A DNA stretch of 64,000 nt, taken from Nibrella saemangeumensis. GTDB taxonomy: Bacteria; Bacteroidota; Bacteroidia; Cytophagales; Spirosomataceae. A program made the position numbers and the translations under genes. Positions 25,257-32,641 of this stretch are shown here, piece after piece; position 1 is the first letter of the stretch, and each line of letters begins with the position of its first letter. The stretch covers positions 558,001-622,000 of the forward strand of contig NZ_BAABHD010000084.1 in NCBI RefSeq assembly GCF_039541915.1, written 5' to 3'. Below the pieces are notes generated by a model, which was given only the letters and a program-made list of their open reading frames with translations, searched no databases and had not been told where the DNA came from.

Positions 25257-26000
25257 CTATACGAAGAGTTCGGCCCGGTCTTTCAACTCCGGGTAATCGG
25301 CCGGAGCCTGAACCTCCGGGACATCGGTTGGTTCGGTTCGTGACGTAATACGCTTGCTAATGCTGTGGCTGTGCATCTGGTCGGCCGGGAACAGGTCACC
25401 CGTAATGGCCAGCACATCACGTTCGGTCAGGTTGTCGTGCAGCCAGGCTTTTTCAGCCTCGGGCGTCAGCACGACCGGCATCCGCTGTTTGGTGTTATGG
25501 ATGCGCGCCAGCAGCGGATTGGCTTCGGAGGTGAGCAGACTGAACGTGTGCAGCACTTCACCCGTTTCCGGATCGGCCCATTCATCCCAGATGCCGGCAA
25601 TGGAGAAGACCTTCTGGTTTTTCAGGTTAATAAAAAACGGAAATTTCTTACTCCCGATGGTATGCCATTCGTAAAAGCCGGTTGAGGGAATCAGGCAGCG
25701 TCGGCCGGCCTGAATGGCCGAGCGGAAAGATGGCTTGTCGAATATCGTTTCGGAACGGGCGTTCAGGGTTTTGGCCCTGATTTCGTCCGCATCTTCGCGG
25801 GATTTAGCCCATTTAGGTATTAATCCCCATTGGAGCAACTGAAGTTTGCCCGGCTGCTGGTGCGTTACCACCGGCCAGTCGGGAAACTGGTAGGCATTGG
25901 CGTGATAAACAGGGTCAAAACCAGCCGGAGAATCGAGCTTGGCTTTATACCGCTTTTCCAGGGCTGGCTGGTCAACACTTAATGAATTATGAAAGCACAT
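25257..26000 (-). CDS. YedK/HMCES-type SOS response-associated protein (abasic-site DNA crosslinker)
   Basis: 247 residues. The start at ATG 26000 puts cysteine at position 2 (MCFHNSLSV), which is required because that Cys, after loss of Met, bonds to abasic sites in single-stranded DNA. A longer frame from 26063 would block this. Family motifs follow: NARSETIFDKPSFR, RRCLIPSTGFYEW (with the conserved Glu), FSLLTSEANPLLARIHNTKQRMPVVL (catalytic His and RMP). Typical members begin MCGRY; the FH here is a common Bacteroidota variant. It acts in the cytoplasm in protection of abasic sites. No LexA box was found. Confidence 0.93.
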   Translation of the reverse strand: MCFHNSLSVDQPALEKRYKAKLDSPAGFDPVYHANAYQFPDWPVVTHQQPGKLQLLQWGLIPKWAKSREDADEIRAKTLNARSETIFDKPSFRSAIQAGRRCLIPSTGFYEWHTIGSKKFPFFINLKNQKVFSIAGIWDEWADPETGEVLHTFSLLTSEANPLLARIHNTKQRMPVVLTPEAEKAWLHDNLTERDVLAITGDLFPADQMHSHSISKRITSRTEPTDVPEVQAPADYPELKDRAELFV

Positions 26001-26236
26001 ATAAGCAGAAATTGAATTCCACCGTGTCCCGGTTGGCGGGCATAACTGAGAAACAAATTTCATACCTCTTCTGTTGACAAAAGCCCATTATTGTGCAAAA
26101 GCGCATCCCTCTTGGTTGTCTGGTGCAGTTGGTGGTGAAAACCTGCGCTCAGGCTGAAAAAATTTAGAAGAAATTGGTTTACTAACAGGTGTGTCCTTGT
26201 GCGATTGTTCTATTGGTCTTTTAACAATGAGTCATT

Positions 26237-26722
26237 ATGCCGTTTGATTATTCGCTCGATTACCGGACTATCAATATGCGCGAGCATCCGGAATTATACC
26301 GGGTAGGGAAGGGGGAGCAGGGTGTTTTGCTGGTAGAACCCTATAAATCAGAAATTTTGCCCCACTGGCGGTTTAAAACCCCGGAAATCGCCCGTGAGTC
26401 GGCAGAAAAAATTTACCAGCTTTTTCTGGAGTATAAAGCAGCGGATGATTTCGTAGGGATGGATATGGCCCGGAAGTTTCTGCAGATGGGCTATACCCGC
26501 TCCCGGCGCTACGCCAACCACCGCTCGGGTCAGAAATACGACGGCCCCGTACCCGACGATCAGAAAGGCCGCAGCGGGGCCCACGGCCGGGCACAATTAC
26601 CCCGCGAGGAAGACCCGGTTAAAGCCGAGAGTGCCCGTATTTTTTATGGAATGTATTTATTGGCAAGGGAGGATGCAACCTACAAAAACCTGAAGAAAGC
26701 CCACCAGGAGAAATACGGCTAA
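26237..26722 (+). CDS. DUF4385 family protein
   Basis: 161 residues, soluble, starting MPFDYSLDYRTINMREHPEL. The YRTINMREHPELYRVGKGEQGVL block, the VEPYKSEILPHWRFKTPE block and the RRYANHRSGQKYDG segment match DUF4385, a family found in bacteria and in T4-like phages and cyanophages. No function is known to me; the conserved basic and aromatic residues could bind nucleic acid, but this is a guess. It is transcribed away from the YedK-type gene across a 235-base gap. No phage genes lie nearby, so it looks like a domesticated or plain chromosomal gene. Confidence 0.75.
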   Translation: MPFDYSLDYRTINMREHPELYRVGKGEQGVLLVEPYKSEILPHWRFKTPEIARESAEKIYQLFLEYKAADDFVGMDMARKFLQMGYTRSRRYANHRSGQKYDGPVPDDQKGRSGAHGRAQLPREEDPVKAESARIFYGMYLLAREDATYKNLKKAHQEKYG

Positions 26723-26749
26723 CTCGGGAAGAAGGGCCAAAGGGCCTGG

Positions 26750-26968
26750 CTAGCCGCCGTATATCAACAGGTAACCGTCCTCAAGGAGCCGGCGACCGAG
26801 AGTAAACTGAGTTACGTAAAAAACATCGTCTTTGACCACTATGCAGTACAGGGCATCATTAACTTGTCGTTGCCTGTTCAGGTAAAGCAGTGCTTCGGCT
26901 AATGTATTGAATTCTGTTACTGATGGCCCACCCTCCGCTTCCTGATCAGGTGTCCTTATGTTGCTCAT
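26750..26968 (-). CDS. small conserved protein, paralogue of the gene at 27095
   Basis: 72 residues, acidic N-terminus, no signal peptide. The part FNTLAEALLYLNRQRQVNDA, then LYCIVVKDDVFYV and the end LEDGYLLIYGG align over the whole length with the next minus-strand gene (FTSFPEALSYVRR; TYCIVSKNDGLYEV; DFSGYRLIFAQ). The two form a tandem pair from an old duplication. Predicted fold is one helix plus a small beta sheet. I do not recognise the family. Conservation of the pattern between the two copies argues that both are real genes. Confidence 0.65.
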   Translation of the reverse strand: MSNIRTPDQEAEGGPSVTEFNTLAEALLYLNRQRQVNDALYCIVVKDDVFYVTQFTLGRRLLEDGYLLIYGG

Positions 26969-27094
26969 TTATATCCTGGAGAAATCAGTTACAAAGATCG
27001 ATAGCTTTACTATCGAAAAGATTAATTATAGGTTATAATATAAACTATATGCATAAACAAAATTTATAGCATAAGCCTATAGCTAAAATAAATA

Positions 27095-27316
27095 TTATTG
27101 AGCAAATATTAGCCGATACCCTGAGAAATCGATCAGCTGCAAACCCTGCACAAAAGGGACTACCTCATAAAGCCCGTCGTTTTTCGATACAATACAGTAG
27201 GTTTCCTCTACGTCATTCTGTATACGACGTACATACGACAGGGCTTCCGGAAAACTGGTAAAGGCTTTCGGACTCGTCAATTCTCCTTCTTCAACACGGT
27301 CGAGCTCGCCCATCAT
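27095..27316 (-). CDS. small conserved protein, paralogue of the gene at 26750
   Basis: 73 residues beginning MMGELDRVEEGEL. It shares the EALxY helix, the YCIVxKxDxxY strand pair and a GYxLIxx end with the neighbour at 26750-26968. The two genes are separated by an AT-rich gap of 126 bases, enough for a separate promoter. Function unknown. The ATG may be at 27316 or the next codon. It is divergent from the receiver-domain gene at 27415, about 98 bases away. Confidence 0.65.
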   Translation of the reverse strand: MMGELDRVEEGELTSPKAFTSFPEALSYVRRIQNDVEETYCIVSKNDGLYEVVPFVQGLQLIDFSGYRLIFAQ

Positions 27317-27414
27317 TAAAAAACAATTATAATCTCACCTGTATTAATCTAAAATAGGGCGCTTATTGTTTTACAAGCAATACATTATTAACTCAACGGA
27401 ATAAGATCCCCTAC

Positions 27415-27846
27415 ATGCTGCAGGCCAATTTGCCATATAGCCTGGTGCTGATAGACAGTGGCCAGGGTACCCCAACCGACCTTCAACAAGCGCTAACTGA
27501 CCAACAGTCTAAAGTCCGGCTTTCCATTCTATCCGACAAACAGCAGGCGCTGGCCCAGCTTTCCCCGGCATCAGATAGCTTGTTTCGGCAACGTCAGGTA
27601 ATCCTGTTCGATCTGGAGCCGGGACAGACTACCGATTGGGATCTGCTTCGGCGTTTGGTGACTTCTAAAGAACATCTTTCCAGTCCAATTATTGTATTAA
27701 GTAATTCTACGGAGACTGAAACCATCCGGAAGGCCTACCAGGAAGGTGCTGCTTCATTTCTGGCCCGTCCGCAGTCGGAACAGGACTGGCAGGCGCTATT
27801 TTGCTCGCTGACGCGCTACTGGTTCGAGACGGTAACCCTGCCGTAA
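27415..27846 (+). CDS. degenerate response-regulator receiver domain protein
   Basis: 143 residues forming a single receiver-like alpha/beta domain: strand 1 LPYSLVLIDSG, phospho-acceptor-like Asp in VILFDLEPGQTTDWDLL (about residue 65), the Ser/Thr position in PIIVLSNSTE (about 102), then AYQEGAASFLARPQSEQDW. The first acidic pair is reduced to a single Asp followed by Ser, and the conserved Lys after strand 5 is Arg. This suggests weak or no phosphorylation and a role as a protein-binding module. No output domain is attached, and no kinase lies next to it. Confidence 0.65.
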   Translation: MLQANLPYSLVLIDSGQGTPTDLQQALTDQQSKVRLSILSDKQQALAQLSPASDSLFRQRQVILFDLEPGQTTDWDLLRRLVTSKEHLSSPIIVLSNSTETETIRKAYQEGAASFLARPQSEQDWQALFCSLTRYWFETVTLP

Positions 27847-27950
27847 TTTTCCCCAACTCAGATAAATAGTATTACTCAGACAGTTCCTCGCTAAACTTTC
27901 AAACTTTTGCAGTAAGTAGGGGTTTAGTGGTATTATATCGAGGAGACGTT

Positions 27951-28208
27951 ATGAAACGATTTTTCACCATCAACGAATCACTGGTCGATCTGGCCACGAA
28001 GGCTAAGGAGGGCGAAGTAATAATTATTCACCAGCGGGAGATTGAGGAGGACGATACTGATAAGGTGCATCAGTTTTTCTGGCTGCACAAGATGTGGTCT
28101 AATCGCCTGGAGCCGCTATTGAAACACGTTCAGGATTATTTTCGTCAGCAGGGCGTTACCTTCCGCTACGTAGTGCGGAAAGCGGAACACGCTCAGGCAA
28201 ATGGTTAA
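27951..28208 (+). CDS. small hypothetical protein
   Basis: 85 residues from ATG 27951, which has a good ribosome binding site (CGAGGAGAC, nine bases upstream); a GTG at 27927 in the same frame lacks one. The product starts MKRFFTINESLVDLATKAKEG, has an acidic stretch EIEEDDTDK and then a helical, aromatic part (FFWLHKMWSNRLEPLLKHV). No domain recognised. It ends before a strong bidirectional terminator. It follows the receiver gene on the same strand with a gap of about 100 bases. Confidence 0.6.
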   Translation: MKRFFTINESLVDLATKAKEGEVIIIHQREIEEDDTDKVHQFFWLHKMWSNRLEPLLKHVQDYFRQQGVTFRYVVRKAEHAQANG

Positions 28209-28237
28209 CCGACCTGACACAGCATACACAAATTATT

Positions 28238-28273
28238 AAAGAAAAATCCGGCTCCCTGGCCGGATTTTTCTTT
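28238..28273 (+). terminator. intrinsic terminator after the small protein gene
   Basis: A 15-bp perfect stem (AAAGAAAAATCCGGC with its complement at 28259-28273) and a six-base loop. The arm ends in TTTTTCTTT, so it works well for plus-strand transcripts; the A-rich left arm makes it potentially bidirectional. Confidence 0.85.
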
Positions 28274-28325
28274 ATCCAGGCAGCTGCATACTTTCATAAC
28301 TACGAAGGAAACCGCAACCGGGTAA

Positions 28326-28355
28326 TTGCCCTCTCCCGAAACAGGCTTATCTTAG
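28326..28355 (+). promoter_or_regulatory. Bacteroidota-type promoter of folD
   Basis: TTG at 28326-28328, a 19-base spacer, then TATCTTAG at 28348-28355, seven of eight to the TAnnTTTG layout apart from the A in place of the third T. It lies about 100 bases before the folD ATG and after the terminator of the previous gene. Confidence 0.5.
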
Positions 28356-28455
28356 CCGCTCATTCAGCCTGTTTTATTTCCTGTCTGGTATCGGATGTAC
28401 TTCATTGTCCGGCTGACAGCCAGAATTGGCTGAACTAAAGAACGTTAATATTTTT

Positions 28456-29343
28456 ATGCAGCTTTTAGACGGTAAGTACCTCTCCCAACAAATCAAACAG
28501 GAAATTGCGGCTCAGGTGGCCGACATTCGCAGCCAGGGCGGCAAAATTCCGCACTTGGTGGCCATTCTGGTCGGCAACAACGGCGCCAGCGAAACCTATG
28601 TGGCCAGCAAAATGAAAAACTGCGAAGAGGTTGGTATGAAGTCCTCCCTGTTCCGGTTCGATACCTCGGTCACCGAAACCGAACTGCTCGACAAGGTACG
28701 TGCGATCAATAACGATCCCGATATCGACGGCCTGATCGTGCAGTTGCCGCTGCCCGACCACATCTCGGCCGATAAGGTTATGGAGACCATTCACCCGGCC
28801 AAGGATGTCGACGGCTTTCACCCCATCAACATCGGCCGGATGGCAAAGGGGTTACCTGCCTACATCTCGGCCACTCCGCAGGGCGTACTGGAAATGCTCA
28901 GCCGGTACAACATAGAAACGGCCGGTAAGCATTGTGTGGTGGTTGGGCGGAGCCAGATCGTTGGGTTACCCATGAGCATCCTGATGCAGCGCAATACCTA
29001 TCCCGGCAATTGCACCGTAACGCTCACCCACAGCCGTACAAAAAACCTGGCGGAGATTTGCCGCTCGGCCGATATTCTGGTGGCTGCGCTGGGACGGCCG
29101 GAGTTCATCACCGGCGATATGGTTAAAGAAGGAGCCGTGGTGATCGATGTCGGACTGGAGCGGGTGCCCGACGCCACCAAAAAAAGCGGATTTGCCTTAA
29201 AAGGCGATGTTAAGTTCGATGAGGTGTCGCCAAAGGCCGGTTTTATTACGCCCGTGCCGGGTGGCGTTGGCCTGATGACCATCTGCTCGCTGATGCAGAA
29301 CACCCTCAAAGCCGCCAGGGAAGAGATTTACCCGAAGCCGTAA
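28456..29343 (+). CDS. folD: bifunctional methylenetetrahydrofolate dehydrogenase/cyclohydrolase FolD
   Basis: 295 residues from ATG 28456 (MQLLDGKYLSQQIKQEIAAQ); an in-frame TTG at 28426 would add ten non-conserved residues. Motifs of the family: SETYVASKMKNCEEVG with the catalytic Lys, LIVQLPLPDH, DVDGFHPINIGRM, the NADP-binding GRSQIVGLPMSILM, and PVPGGVGLMTICSLMQNT at the end. It interconverts 5,10-methylene- and 10-formyl-tetrahydrofolate in the cytoplasm for purine and methionine synthesis. It stands alone, between its own promoter-like elements and a terminator. Confidence 0.97.
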   Translation: MQLLDGKYLSQQIKQEIAAQVADIRSQGGKIPHLVAILVGNNGASETYVASKMKNCEEVGMKSSLFRFDTSVTETELLDKVRAINNDPDIDGLIVQLPLPDHISADKVMETIHPAKDVDGFHPINIGRMAKGLPAYISATPQGVLEMLSRYNIETAGKHCVVVGRSQIVGLPMSILMQRNTYPGNCTVTLTHSRTKNLAEICRSADILVAALGRPEFITGDMVKEGAVVIDVGLERVPDATKKSGFALKGDVKFDEVSPKAGFITPVPGGVGLMTICSLMQNTLKAAREEIYPKP

Positions 29344-29372
29344 GCAGATAAGCACGTTAAGGATATAAATAC

Positions 29373-29403
29373 AAAGGTCAGCCTGATGATGAGGCTGACC
29401 TTT
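29373..29403 (+). terminator. terminator of folD
   Basis: An 11-bp perfect stem (AAAGGTCAGCC with GGCTGACCTTT), nine-base loop, 30 bases after the folD stop. The right arm ends in TTT and T-rich sequence follows after a few bases. Confidence 0.75.
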
Positions 29404-29480
29404 AGTCGTTTATTTAACCCAAACCCTAACTTATATGCTCAATATTTTATGTCGTGTCCTGTATTCCTCCGGTCGTTTTC

Positions 29481-29520
29481 GTATGCCGCCATCTGTCAGT
29501 GATGAGCGATGGCGGCATAC
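29481..29520. repeat. 13-bp inverted repeat in intergenic region
   Basis: GTATGCCGCCATC and GATGGCGGCATAC pair perfectly around a 14-base loop. No T-run follows on either strand, so it does not look like a normal terminator. It lies between the folD terminator and the 3' end of the convergent metalloprotease gene. The rest of the gap 29404-29675 shows no gene. Confidence 0.7.
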
Positions 29521-29675
29521 AGTTGTCACGATATTTTGTTAAGAGGAAGTTGTGTGTGGATAGTTGTTTACCGTTTGATGAGTCAAAGTTGCACCGATCT
29601 CCTGCGTTTCTCAATATACTTTCATACGAAACGACAATTTTGGCCTCTCAACCGTATATAAGGCTGGTTCATTTG

Positions 29676-32567
29676 TCAAAAGCCGATGTCGATCACCAGC
29701 GGCTGAAACAGCCATTCGCCGGTGTTGAGGTTGTAAATGGTCCGGACACCGGCTTCCAGGGGCGTCCGCAGCCGCATGGGGTTAAACACAAACGTCAGGT
29801 CCAGCCCGGCGGTGCTGTATTGCCGGGTAATGGTCTGTGGCCGTCCCTGCTGTGTAACCCGGCTCTGCCCCTCGGCCGCGTCGAAGAAACCGGCGGCTTT
29901 GACCCGCTGAATATACAGCCACCGCCCCAGCGCCCAGTGGGGGTTCAGCAGGGGCAGCCGGTACTCGGCACTACCGATCCGCAACTGGTCGAAGCTGACG
30001 TATGACTGCCCGCGTGGGAAAAAGACCGCCGGACTGAACCGGTAAGTACCCCGCATCTGCTGCTGATAGCCTCCGCGTAGCCGTAACGAGTGGTGTTTAA
30101 GCAAACCCGGAAAAAACAGGCTGCCCTGCACCGCCCACAGTTCGCCGTTCAGCGAACCGCCAAATGGGGTAGTGCGCCAGGTGGCCGACAGCGCCTGCCC
30201 CCAGCGCGGAGCTACATCACGCCTGCTTTGCCGGAGAGTTCGGGAGTAGCTGAAGGCGTAGTTGACCGTATTCAGCGACCGGCCAAAGCCCACCTCGGTC
30301 AGGTACCGCACGGGCAGGTCGTAGCCGCTTACCTGCTGGTATCCGTAATTGGCCGAGAGCGTCAGGTTCTGCAGGTATTTGGATCGCGTCAGGATCAGCG
30401 GCAGCCGGAGCCCTGCCGTGAATTGATTATATTGCCATTTGTCGGTACGCAGACTGTCGAGGGGTTCGCGTCGGTCGATGTACAGGGAGGTGTTCCGGTT
30501 ACCACTCTGAAACCCGAGGTCGATGATTGGGTACAGAGCCTGGTAGCTGAGATTGGCGTAGATATTACCCACCTGCTCGGGCTGATTGTAAGCGTACCCG
30601 GCCGCAAGCTGGGTGGTGCTGAGCAGGTCCTGGGACAGCACGCCCACCGTAAGAGCCTGCCCGCTGGAAGTCACAATGGGGCCCCAACTGTAGATGTTTA
30701 TGGCGTTACCCAGCCGCGTGTACCGGCTACTGGGGTAAGGCGTACCCGCCGGCAGCGAATCGCTCAGCACGGCCACCGCCTGCTGGCCGTTCGGCTGCTG
30801 CGCCAGCAGCGGCCCAAAGTAACGTACTTCCCGATCCCGCACCGACGAAGCCGGCACCCACTGCGCTGGGTCGAGCGGCATTTCGGCAATGCGGTGGCCC
30901 TCTACCGTAAAGTCGTGGAAGGCCAGCTGGCGACCGCCCGGCGATACCGATACGTGGTAGGCTCCGGTTGGTCGTGAGGTAACCTGGAAGGTCTGGCCGT
31001 TGCGGGTGTCAACCCCATAGATGTTGTCGATACCCGACTGGGGAGAGTTGTACAGCACATACGGACCCCAGGGCTGCGGATGACTAATGTTTTCGTTCTG
31101 TACCGGCAGCAACGGCCGGCGTGTGTTCTCCTGCGTATTGATGGCCTCAATGGTTTTGCCCCCGTTCTTCAGCGTCACCACCAGAATAGTCTGGTTATCC
31201 TGCCAGCGGGGATGCTGGTAGAACTGGCTGTCCGGATTCTCCAGTACCTGAAGCTCCTGGCCCGTTTCGGCATCCAGCACCACCAGTCGGGTCGTATAGG
31301 CTGCATCGTTGCGAACGGCCGCAAGTTTCCGGCCGTCGGGCGACAGCGCGGCTGCGGTATACCGTCCCCGGTGGGTGAGGTGCCGCAACCGGCCGGTAGT
31401 CAGATCGAGCAACCGGATCTCCGAGTACACCCGTTGCCACCAGCGTGGATCGTACTGGTATTCAATCCAGCAGGCTTTACCGCCGGCGGCAGAAAAGTGC
31501 TGCGGATCATTGAAGAGCCCCTGCACAAAAACTTTTTTCTCATGCCCGTTGCGGCTGAGCAGCACCAGTTGCGAAATGTCACCCAGGCCGGACTTGATGG
31601 CCAGCAGGGTGCTGTCGGTCAGGTATTGCGGATACTCATAATTGGTGAATACCCGACGGGTGGTCCGGACGGGGTAGTAAGTGGCCGGGGTGATGCGAAG
31701 TCCTTCCTGCTGTTTTCGCCAGGTTTCGTCGAGGTCGGCCAGCGTTCGGCGGTACAGCTTTTCAACCCGCAGGCCGGTGGTGCGCTTGAGGCTGTTGGAG
31801 AACGAAAACGGGTATAGCGGAAACCGGTAGTAGCGGTTCAGCACATCGCTCCAGACATTGGCTCCGTAATTGCGTTTCAGGTAGGTCGTCATGAAATACC
31901 CCAGCGTGTACCAGTTCGGTACATTGTCGCGGTAGGAGCCGCCCACCGCTTTCGGATAACTGAACCGGCGGCCGGCCAGCAGGTTGGTCCGAAACCCAAG
32001 ATCGAAGTAGGGTATCCGGCCCCGGCCGCTACGGGTCAGCACCGTTTCGGTGCCCACGGCATCGCCCTCAAAGAACCAGTCGGGCACCCCCTGGGTGATT
32101 CCGGCCAGGGCGGCATAGCCCAAAACCGAATACACGGCTTTGGAGAACCCCGTCAGGGCCTTTTCGTTCTGCACTACATGCCGGAACTCATGGACGGCCA
32201 ACTGATCGAGCCAGTCGAGCGTACCCAGAAGAAACGGGTCCTGCGGGGGCGTCGTCACAAACTCCGACCGGCGGGGGGTTAGGGTGACAAAGCCGTTGCT
32301 GATGGTGCTTTGGTTTTGCAGGATTATGCTGATTGGTCGGGGGCGCCGGGCAAGGGATGCACTAACGGGCTCGTACACCTGCTCCAGCCGCCAGGCGGTA
32401 CGCTGGGCGGTCTGCTCCAGTCCCTGCGGGTAGAGCACCCGGAAGTTAGGCGTCTTGATTCGATACCAGCGAAGACCGGTGGGGTTCTGGTCGAGAACGG
32501 GTAAGGTCTGAGCGGTGGCCGTGAGCGAAGCCAGCCAGCCCATCCAGAGAAGTGTTCGCATCATCAT
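29676..32567 (-). CDS. outer-membrane protein with metalloprotease-like, beta-propeller and beta-barrel parts
   Basis: 963 residues with a signal peptide (MMMRTLLWMGWLASLTATAQ). Residues 30-290 look like a peptidase MA-type gluzincin: the zinc motif HEFRH at 126-130 and a downstream WFFEGDAVGTE with a possible third ligand at E167. Residues about 310-600 hold WD40/TolB-like propeller repeats (AAALSPDGRKLAAVRND; VSVSPGGRQLAFHDF). Residues about 650-963 are beta-strand-rich with alternating hydrophobic residues and end in LVIDIGF, a C-terminal aromatic typical of barrels inserted by BAM. The whole suggests a surface or periplasmic protease anchored in the outer membrane. Which of three ATGs starts the protein is open. 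Alternative: the propeller and barrel dominate and the protease part is inactive. Confidence 0.72.
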   Translation of the reverse strand: MMMRTLLWMGWLASLTATAQTLPVLDQNPTGLRWYRIKTPNFRVLYPQGLEQTAQRTAWRLEQVYEPVSASLARRPRPISIILQNQSTISNGFVTLTPRRSEFVTTPPQDPFLLGTLDWLDQLAVHEFRHVVQNEKALTGFSKAVYSVLGYAALAGITQGVPDWFFEGDAVGTETVLTRSGRGRIPYFDLGFRTNLLAGRRFSYPKAVGGSYRDNVPNWYTLGYFMTTYLKRNYGANVWSDVLNRYYRFPLYPFSFSNSLKRTTGLRVEKLYRRTLADLDETWRKQQEGLRITPATYYPVRTTRRVFTNYEYPQYLTDSTLLAIKSGLGDISQLVLLSRNGHEKKVFVQGLFNDPQHFSAAGGKACWIEYQYDPRWWQRVYSEIRLLDLTTGRLRHLTHRGRYTAAALSPDGRKLAAVRNDAAYTTRLVVLDAETGQELQVLENPDSQFYQHPRWQDNQTILVVTLKNGGKTIEAINTQENTRRPLLPVQNENISHPQPWGPYVLYNSPQSGIDNIYGVDTRNGQTFQVTSRPTGAYHVSVSPGGRQLAFHDFTVEGHRIAEMPLDPAQWVPASSVRDREVRYFGPLLAQQPNGQQAVAVLSDSLPAGTPYPSSRYTRLGNAINIYSWGPIVTSSGQALTVGVLSQDLLSTTQLAAGYAYNQPEQVGNIYANLSYQALYPIIDLGFQSGNRNTSLYIDRREPLDSLRTDKWQYNQFTAGLRLPLILTRSKYLQNLTLSANYGYQQVSGYDLPVRYLTEVGFGRSLNTVNYAFSYSRTLRQSRRDVAPRWGQALSATWRTTPFGGSLNGELWAVQGSLFFPGLLKHHSLRLRGGYQQQMRGTYRFSPAVFFPRGQSYVSFDQLRIGSAEYRLPLLNPHWALGRWLYIQRVKAAGFFDAAEGQSRVTQQGRPQTITRQYSTAGLDLTFVFNPMRLRTPLEAGVRTIYNLNTGEWLFQPLVIDIGF

Positions 32568-32587
32568 AGTCTATGATACGAAATAAC

Positions 32588-32626
32588 AAATAAACCTGGT
32601 TAACGGATGGAGAGCCGGGTTTATTT
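32588..32626 (-). terminator. terminator-like hairpin after the aldehyde dehydrogenase gene
   Basis: AAATAAACCTGG pairs with CCGGGTTTATTT with one mismatch/G-U, 15-base loop, 16 bases past the stop codon at 32642 on the minus strand, then TTGTTATTT. It also lies in the leader of the downstream metalloprotease gene. Confidence 0.55.
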
Positions 32627-32641
32627 ATGAAAAAATTATCC

